From contig JBDTDV010000012.1 of NCBI GenBank assembly GCA_039922875.1, positions 1 through 10,582 on the forward strand: DNA of 10,582 bases. The letters run 5' to 3'. Below are positions 6,900 to 10,582 of this stretch, one piece after another. A model generated the notes under the pieces. It searched no databases and was not told where the DNA came from. It saw nothing but the letters and a program-made list of their open reading frames with translations. Positions within the stretch are counted from its first letter, which is position 1. The number at the start of each line of letters is the position of its first letter. The translations under genes and the position numbers were made by a program. The stretch comes from JBDTDV01 sp039922875 (GTDB lineage: Bacteria; Actinomycetota; Actinomycetes; Actinomycetales; Microbacteriaceae).

Positions 6900-6918
6900 A
6901 TCGGGGCTCCACCCCGGT
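6900..6918 (+). other. GC hairpin upstream of chorismate mutase
   Basis: CGGGG (6902-6906) pairs with CCCCG (6912-6916) around the 5-base loop CTCCA, extended by a T-G wobble and an A-T pair. No T-run follows, so it is at best a weak or Rho-assisted terminator, or an RNA structure ahead of the next gene. Confidence 0.35.
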
Positions 6919-6954
6919 AAAGTCGTGGGAGGACAAAAAGGAGGCGCGGCGCCG

Positions 6955-7254
6955 ATGAGTGAAACCGATGACATCCCGGAACTGCATGAAATCCGGCAGA
7001 GCATCGACAATATCGATGCCGCGCTCATCCATCTGCTCGCCGAGCGGTTCAAGTTCACCCAGAAGGTCGGGCGGCTCAAGGCGGCCAAGGGGCTGCCGCC
7101 GGCGGATCTGGCGCGCGAGGCGACCCAGATCCAGCACCTCCGAGCGCTTGCCGAGGAATCGCACCTCGACCCGGCGTTCGCCGAGAAATTCTTGAACTTC
7201 ATCGTCGCGGAGGTCATCCACCACCACCTGGAGATCGCCGAAGGGGAGCGGTAA
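6955..7254 (+). CDS. Chorismate mutase, AroQ class, monofunctional
   Basis: This all-helical cytoplasmic enzyme of 99 residues converts chorismate to prephenate, the first committed step to phenylalanine and tyrosine. Using the Escherichia coli P-protein domain as reference, the active-site residues Arg11, Arg28, Lys39, Asp48 and Arg51 correspond, at a constant offset of +3, to R14, R31, K42, D51 and R54. The residue matching Gln88 is uncertain; E86 and the following His-rich end (VIHHHLE) lie in that region. No fused dehydratase, dehydrogenase or ACT domain is present, as in many actinobacteria. ATG 6955 is preceded by AAGGAGG at 6938-6944, a slightly long spacing of ten bases. An in-frame GTG at 6925 lies upstream of that site and is less likely. 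The next gene begins 5 bp after its stop, suggesting co-transcription. Confidence 0.92.
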   Translation: MSETDDIPELHEIRQSIDNIDAALIHLLAERFKFTQKVGRLKAAKGLPPADLAREATQIQHLRALAEESHLDPAFAEKFLNFIVAEVIHHHLEIAEGER

Positions 7255-7259
7255 CCTCG

Positions 7260-8180
7260 ATGGGCTGGGATCCGGCCGCGTTGCCGGATCAGTCCGGCAA
7301 GATCATGGTCGTCACCGGGGGAAACCGCGGCATCGGCTACTTCGCCGGCGAACAATTGGCCGGGGCCGGTGCGCGGGTCATCCTCGCCTGCCGCAATCCA
7401 GAGAACGCGGAGGCCGCCACCCGCGCCATCCGCGCCCGGGTGCCCGGTGCCGACGTGGCCACGATGATCCTGGACACCTCCGACCTCGGGTCGGTTCACA
7501 GCGCCGCGGAGCAGCTGCTCGCCCTTGACCGGCTTGACGTGCTGATCGAGAACGCGGGCACCGTGCATCCACCTCGCCGTCGCACGCTCACCGCGGACGG
7601 CAACGAACTCGTCCTCGCCACCAACGTGCTCGGCCATTTCGCGCTCGCCGCGCTCACCATGCCGGCCTTACGGCGCACCCCAGGCAGCCGCGTCGTCACC
7701 CTCGGCAGCATGGCCACCCGGCTGATCAACCCGCACCTGGACGATCTGCAGCTGGAGCGCGGCTACACCGCTTGGCGCGCCTACGCGCAGTCGAAGGTCG
7801 CCATGCAGGTCTTCGGCTTCGAGCTCGACCGGCGCCTGACCGCGGCCGGAGCTGACGTGTCGGCGCTGGTGGCGCATCCCGGCTACGCGATCGGCGGACG
7901 CTCCCCCGGCATCCGCGGGGTGAACGAGCCGAGCCGCGCCAAGCGCTTCCGGGACAACCTGCAGGCCGCCTTCGCGCAGGGCAAGGACGACGGTGCCTGG
8001 CCGATCGTGCGCGCCGCCATCGATCCGGATGCCGCGGGCTCCAGCTACTGGGGTCCCCGCTTTCTCAATTTCGGCGAACCCACCCAGCAGACCCCGACCC
8101 GGGTCAGCCTCGATCCGGATGCCGGCTCCCGCCTCTTCGAGGCCGCCGAGCGCTACACCCGACTTACGTTCCCGGTCTAG
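7260..8180 (+). CDS. Short-chain dehydrogenase/reductase, retinol-dehydrogenase-like
   Basis: This 306-residue Rossmann-fold NAD(P)-dependent oxidoreductase has the standard SDR landmarks: TGGNRGIG (19-26) for the dinucleotide, R45 in ACRN favouring NADP, D72 after the third strand, N98-A-G, and a catalytic set of N122, S150, Y175 and K179 (YAQSK). Its length and the C-terminal part (GPRFLNFGEPTQ) place it with the atypical WW-domain oxidoreductase/retinol dehydrogenase-like SDRs common in actinobacteria; the real substrate is unknown. ATG 7260 lies 5 bp after the chorismate mutase stop. GGGGAG at 7243-7248 is eleven bases upstream. It probably shares a transcript with the mutase, but a link to aromatic amino-acid synthesis is not shown. 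The gene ends just before a hairpin at 8198-8218. Confidence 0.88.
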   Translation: MGWDPAALPDQSGKIMVVTGGNRGIGYFAGEQLAGAGARVILACRNPENAEAATRAIRARVPGADVATMILDTSDLGSVHSAAEQLLALDRLDVLIENAGTVHPPRRRTLTADGNELVLATNVLGHFALAALTMPALRRTPGSRVVTLGSMATRLINPHLDDLQLERGYTAWRAYAQSKVAMQVFGFELDRRLTAAGADVSALVAHPGYAIGGRSPGIRGVNEPSRAKRFRDNLQAAFAQGKDDGAWPIVRAAIDPDAAGSSYWGPRFLNFGEPTQQTPTRVSLDPDAGSRLFEAAERYTRLTFPV

Positions 8181-8197
8181 CGTCTGCGATTGCAGGG

Positions 8198-8218
8198 CTG
8201 AGCCTGACGAAGGCTTAG
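8198..8218. terminator. Hairpin between convergent genes, possible bidirectional terminator or intergenic repeat
   Basis: CTGAGCCT (8198-8205) pairs with AGGCTTAG (8211-8218) over eight positions, one a G-T wobble, around the loop GACGA. No T-run follows on either strand. It lies 18 bp after the SDR stop and faces the iclR 3' end. An overlapping alternative stem AGGCT/AGCCT (8211-8226) exists. From memory it resembles the widespread intergenic palindrome containing GAGCCTGTCGAAGGC, with one changed loop base. A second smaller stem, CTCGG/CCGAG (8262-8276), overlaps the iclR stop codon. Confidence 0.5.
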
Positions 8219-8267
8219 GCGAGCCTCGACGAGTCGGGGGAGTTGCCGGATACACGGCGCTCTCGGT

Positions 8268-9005
8268 TCAGCCGAGCTGTTGAGAGATGCCACGCGTAGT
8301 GGCCAGCAAATCGTCCAGGTGCAGCTTCAAGTCATCCAGGCTGTTGACCATCTTGATCGCCGTTATCGACAGCGCCCCGACAATGCTGCCGGTCGAATTT
8401 CTGATCGGCGCCGCGATGCAGTTGACGAAATCCTCGAACTCCCCGTTGTCGATTCCCCAGCCCTGATCTCTGATCGTGGCGAGTTCGGCGTCTAGGCTCT
8501 CTCGACTGGTATGCGTATTGGCGGTGAGTGCGCTCCACTGCGCATCGCGGAGCACGGCGTCGCGCCGGTCGGGCGGCAGTAGCGACAGGATCACCTTGCC
8601 CACCCCGGTGGAGTTCGGCCGGACCGGGCGGCCAATTCGGGAGTACATTCGCACGCTGTCGGTCCCTTCGACCTTGTCGATGTAGACGACGCTGTCATCC
8701 TCCATCAGCTGGGCGAGGTGCAGGGTATTTCCGACCCGTTGCTGCAGGGCGCGGATCTCTTCATGCGCGATCCGGCGCAAGTCCATATGGTCCAGGGCCT
8801 GCTGGGCGATCGAGATGATCCTGGTGCCGATGTTGTAGGTTCCGTCGGCGTGGTGCATCACGAAGCCGGCCTGCTCCAGCGTCTGCAGCTGGCGGAACAC
8901 CGTGGAGCGATGCACTTGAAAGTGCCGGGCCGTTTCGCTCAGGCTGCGGGGGGCCTCGGCGATGAACTCGAGAATCTCGGTGGCTCGTTGCACGGTTTGG
9001 GTCAT
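8268..9005 (-). CDS. IclR-family transcriptional regulator
   Basis: This 245-residue protein has an N-terminal winged helix-turn-helix (about residues 4-65; recognition region HFQVHRSTVFRQLQTLEQAG, 28-47) and a C-terminal IclR effector-binding domain. The latter shows SRIGRPVRPNSTGVGKVILS and, near the end, the GEFEDFVNCIAAPIRN ligand-pocket segment with its conserved cysteine. Such regulators act as dimers or tetramers and respond to small organic acids or sugar acids. ATG 9005 is preceded by GGAAGGGAG, seven bases upstream. It is divergent from a KDG kinase and KDPG aldolase, so it most likely controls them as a KdgR-like repressor, with KDG or a related compound as effector. That assignment is inferred from context. 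A palindrome at 9125-9143 is its probable operator, and the same intergenic region would allow autoregulation. Confidence 0.92.
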   Translation of the reverse strand: MTQTVQRATEILEFIAEAPRSLSETARHFQVHRSTVFRQLQTLEQAGFVMHHADGTYNIGTRIISIAQQALDHMDLRRIAHEEIRALQQRVGNTLHLAQLMEDDSVVYIDKVEGTDSVRMYSRIGRPVRPNSTGVGKVILSLLPPDRRDAVLRDAQWSALTANTHTSRESLDAELATIRDQGWGIDNGEFEDFVNCIAAPIRNSTGSIVGALSITAIKMVNSLDDLKLHLDDLLATTRGISQQLG

Positions 9006-9110
9006 GGGGTCGCTCCCTTCCGTCTGGATTCGCCGCTGAACCGGTACCTCCTGGTCGCCCGTGTCCGTCAGTCGGGCGAAAAGAGATGGGGTATTCTTGG
9101 AGGTAGAGCA

Positions 9111-9116
9111 ATTCTA
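9111..9116 (-). promoter_or_regulatory. Candidate -10 box of iclR
   Basis: On the minus strand this reads TAGAAT (5/6). TTGCAT lies 19 bp upstream as a weak -35. The intervening spacer consists largely of the inverted-repeat cluster at 9117-9143, so a bound regulator would cover this promoter. The leader would be about 100 bases. No equally good promoter was seen for the kinase on the plus strand. Confidence 0.4.
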
Positions 9117-9143
9117 GCAACAGATGTTGCAAGGAATGCAACA
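9117..9143. promoter_or_regulatory. Inverted-repeat cluster, probable IclR operator
   Basis: TGTTGCA (9125-9131) and TGCAACA (9137-9143) form a perfect 7-bp inverted repeat around AGGAA. A third half-site, GCAACA (9117-9122), pairs with TGTTGC (9125-9130) across a 2-bp gap. Three half-sites in 27 bp between divergent iclR and kinase genes fit the multi-dimer binding known for IclR regulators. Confidence 0.65.
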
Positions 9144-9146
9144 GCC

Positions 9147-9178
9147 GTCTTCCTCATCCATCGTCTTCCTCATCCATC
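9147..9178. repeat. 16-bp perfect tandem repeat in the kinase leader
   Basis: GTCTTCCTCATCCATC occurs twice in a row, followed by the first four bases of a third copy with one change (GTCC at 9179-9182). It lies between the putative operator and the kinase ribosome binding site. It is pyrimidine-rich and codes for nothing recognised. Confidence 0.9.
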
Positions 9179-9209
9179 GTCCTACCGCTTTTCGTATTGG
9201 AGTTCATCA

Positions 9210-10349
9210 GTGTCCACCACGACACCCTCTCCAGAGCCGGACAGCCTCCCGGTCGCCGAGGTGCTCTGCCTCGGTGAGACAATGGTGCTCCTCGCCTCCG
9301 CCACCAGCACTCCGCTGGAAAACGCCGCCGAGGTGAACCTGTATGTTGCCGGCGCCGAGTCGAACGTGGCGATCGGACTGAGTCATCTCGGCCATCGGGC
9401 GGAGTGGTACGGGCGCCTGGGCCACGACCCCTTCGGCGCGCGGATCCGGGACTTCTTGGCCGACACCGGCGTCGTGGTCTCGCGGGTCACTGTCGACGAG
9501 ACCAGGCCCACCGGGGTCTACTTCAAGGACCAGGCCGACGGGCACAGCCAGGTGTATTACTACCGGGCCGGCTCAGCAGCATCCGCGCTGTCTGCGGCCG
9601 ATCTCGACCGGCTATCGTTGGATCGGCGTCGGCTGTGCCATGTCTCCGGTATCACCGCCGCCCTGTCGCCGAGTTGTGACGACCTGCTGCAGCAGATCAT
9701 CGTCGAGCGCCGCAGTGCCGCGGCCACGATCAGCTTCGATGTGAACTATCGACCGACCCTGTGGAGCGTTGCGGCCGCAGGCCCCCGTCTGCTGGAGTTG
9801 GCCCGCGCCGCCGATATCGTGGTCGTCGGCCGCGATGAGGCGGATGCCCTTTGGTCGACCGGCGATGCGGCCGGCGTTCGCGCGCTGTTGCCGGAGGTGC
9901 CCCAACTGGTGGTGAAAGACGCGCACCTGGGCGCCACCCAGTTCGACGCCGACGGGGAGACCTTCGTCCCTGCGCTGGCCATCGAGGTGGTCGAGCCGGT
10001 TGGGGCTGGTGACGCGTTCGCGGCCGGACTGTTGTCGGGCTGGCTGCGCGGCTGGAAGGCCGCGGCATCCCTTCGCCTGGGCCACATCATGGCCGGCTAC
10101 ACGCTGCAGGACGTCAGCGATATCCCCACCCTGCCCGAGCGGGCCGCCATTTTGGCCTTGGCACAGACTCCTGAGGCGGAGTGGGCCGGACTGCGGCTGA
10201 CGTTGCCGGCGGTCGCCGCGGCGGCGGACGCCATCGTATCCCGTGAGGTCGCGGTATCGGCGGCCGCTGGGGCATCCACCATGACCGCTGGGGCATCCAC
10301 TATGACCGCTGGGGCATCCACTATGAAAGGCACCACAATTGTCAACTGA
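9210..10349 (+). CDS. kdgK: 2-keto-3-deoxygluconate kinase (PfkB family)
   Basis: This 379-residue cytoplasmic sugar kinase phosphorylates KDG to 2-keto-3-deoxy-6-phosphogluconate using ATP. PfkB features in order: the opening strand LCLGETMVLL (19-28), the AGAESNVAIGLSHLG sugar-binding segment, VYYYRAGSAAS typical of KDG kinases, and the second PfkB signature VEPVGAGDAFAAGLL with catalytic base D268 and the GAGD anion hole (265-268). GTG 9210 is chosen because GGAG at 9199-9202 stands seven bases upstream and the protein then begins shortly before the first strand. The open frame extends further upstream but there reads antisense through iclR. The C-terminus is extended past the fold by an Ala-rich tail with three AGASTM units. 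The stop overlaps the start of the KDPG aldolase gene by 11 bp, so the two are probably translated together. A different keto-sugar substrate is possible. Confidence 0.9.
   Translation: MSTTTPSPEPDSLPVAEVLCLGETMVLLASATSTPLENAAEVNLYVAGAESNVAIGLSHLGHRAEWYGRLGHDPFGARIRDFLADTGVVVSRVTVDETRPTGVYFKDQADGHSQVYYYRAGSAASALSAADLDRLSLDRRRLCHVSGITAALSPSCDDLLQQIIVERRSAAATISFDVNYRPTLWSVAAAGPRLLELARAADIVVVGRDEADALWSTGDAAGVRALLPEVPQLVVKDAHLGATQFDADGETFVPALAIEVVEPVGAGDAFAAGLLSGWLRGWKAAASLRLGHIMAGYTLQDVSDIPTLPERAAILALAQTPEAEWAGLRLTLPAVAAAADAIVSREVAVSAAAGASTMTAGASTMTAGASTMKGTTIVN
10266..10325. repeat. 21-bp in-frame tandem repeat, about 3 copies, at the kinase C-terminus
   Basis: Units start at 10266, 10287 and 10308 and code for AGASTMT, AGASTMT and AGASTMK. 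The first unit differs by one silent base (ACC for ACT), and the third diverges after its ATG. Copy-number change would alter the tail by seven residues without a frameshift. The array ends just before the Shine-Dalgarno of the next gene. Confidence 0.92.
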
Positions 10350-10582
10350 CCTGAATGCGCTGATGGGCGACCAATCCGTCATGGCCATCTTCCGGAACAT
10401 GGCGGCCGGCCCCGCTGTCGAACTGGCCAACCGCGCCTGGGATCTCGGGATCTCCCTGGTCGAGGTCCCGATCCAGACTCCGGATGCCGTGCCTGCGTTG
10501 GAAGCGGTGGTTGCCGCCGGCCGCGAGCGTGGCAAGCAAGTGGGCTCCGGCACGGTCACCACGGTGGATCAGGTGCGGCTCA
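10339..10582 (+). CDS. eda: KDPG aldolase, 3' part cut by right window edge
   Basis: The visible 81 residues match the N-terminal half of 2-dehydro-3-deoxyphosphogluconate aldolase, a TIM-barrel class I aldolase that splits KDPG into pyruvate and glyceraldehyde-3-phosphate. Recognisable are VMAIFRNM (first strand), LGISLVEVPIQTPDA with the conserved Glu of the active site, and GSGTVTTVDQV, equivalent to the GAGTV segment. The Schiff-base lysine would lie beyond the edge. The TTG at 10339 is taken as start because GAAAGG at 10325-10330 stands eight bases upstream and the frame then begins with a short helix. An ATG at 10363 is the alternative. It overlaps the kinase end by 11 bp, indicating translational coupling. 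Confidence 0.88.
   Translation, partial: MSTDLNALMGDQSVMAIFRNMAAGPAVELANRAWDLGISLVEVPIQTPDAVPALEAVVAAGRERGKQVGSGTVTTVDQVRL

Noticed and set aside
6900..6918. Hairpin as a third CsoR operator
   Set aside because: Although it holds CCCC and GGGG arms, it lacks TACCC-N5-GGGTA and lies before genes unrelated to copper.
6828..6920. 30-codon frame after copA as a called gene
   Set aside because: It has no Shine-Dalgarno beyond possible coupling, no recognised similarity and a length easily met by chance. It is kept only as a finding.
8718..9209. Upstream extension of the kinase frame to 8718
   Set aside because: This part reads antisense through iclR and across its promoter and operator. The GTG at 9210 has a well-placed GGAG and begins just before the PfkB fold.
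9612..10562. Minus-strand open frame of 316 codons opposite kdgK and eda
   Set aside because: It is a shadow of two well-recognised genes on the plus strand, with no recognisable domain.

Overview
The window is high-GC DNA with the coding style of an actinobacterium, most likely Micrococcales and perhaps Microbacteriaceae. The pointers are many GTG/TTG starts, a CsoR-type copper sensor, an ArsC of the actinobacterial CVHNAGRS type, and short -10 boxes lying next to start codons. The assignment is an inference from protein character, not from a marker gene.

Layout, left to right. (1) Positions 1-1199, minus strand: an MFS membrane transporter that runs off the left edge, with 399 codons visible. 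(2) 1333-1761, plus strand: a low-molecular-weight-phosphatase-fold arsenate reductase, arsC, divergent from the MFS gene. Its tail overlaps the convergent copB tail by 38 bp. (3) 1724-6808: a copper-resistance cassette. On the minus strand is a CPH-type (P1B-3) ATPase, copB, with a histidine-rich N-terminus. On the plus strand is a tightly coupled operon: csoR (repressor), copZ (chaperone) and copA (CPC-type P1B-1 ATPase). The 105-bp divergent intergenic region carries two TACCC-N5-GGGTA boxes, which fit CsoR operators. One lies in the 17-bp spacer of a good copB promoter, and the other lies just downstream of the putative csoR -10. The simplest reading is that CsoR represses both directions and Cu(I) releases it; CopZ then delivers copper to CopA, while CopB exports copper or silver separately. 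(4) 6955-8180, plus strand: a monofunctional AroQ-class chorismate mutase followed 5 bp later by a short-chain dehydrogenase/reductase. (5) 8181-8267: a short convergent gap with a strong hairpin and possibly a decayed intergenic repeat. (6) 8268-10582: an IclR-family regulator (minus) divergent from a 2-keto-3-deoxygluconate kinase and a KDPG aldolase (plus, cut by the right edge). This is a two-step lower pathway from KDG to pyruvate plus glyceraldehyde-3-phosphate, probably controlled by the IclR protein through a TGTTGCA-N5-TGCAACA palindrome between the genes.

No mobile element, RNA gene or CRISPR array was recognised. The most distinctive things are regulatory architecture and small repeats: a nested CsoR operator and apparently leaderless copB, a perfect three-residue histidine periodicity in CopB, and several short direct duplications at gene ends or in leaders (6758-6781, 6803-6834, 9147-9178, 10266-10325). 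I did not find a clearly new multi-gene system. The copper cassette is a known type, with an arsC-like gene as an unusual close neighbour.
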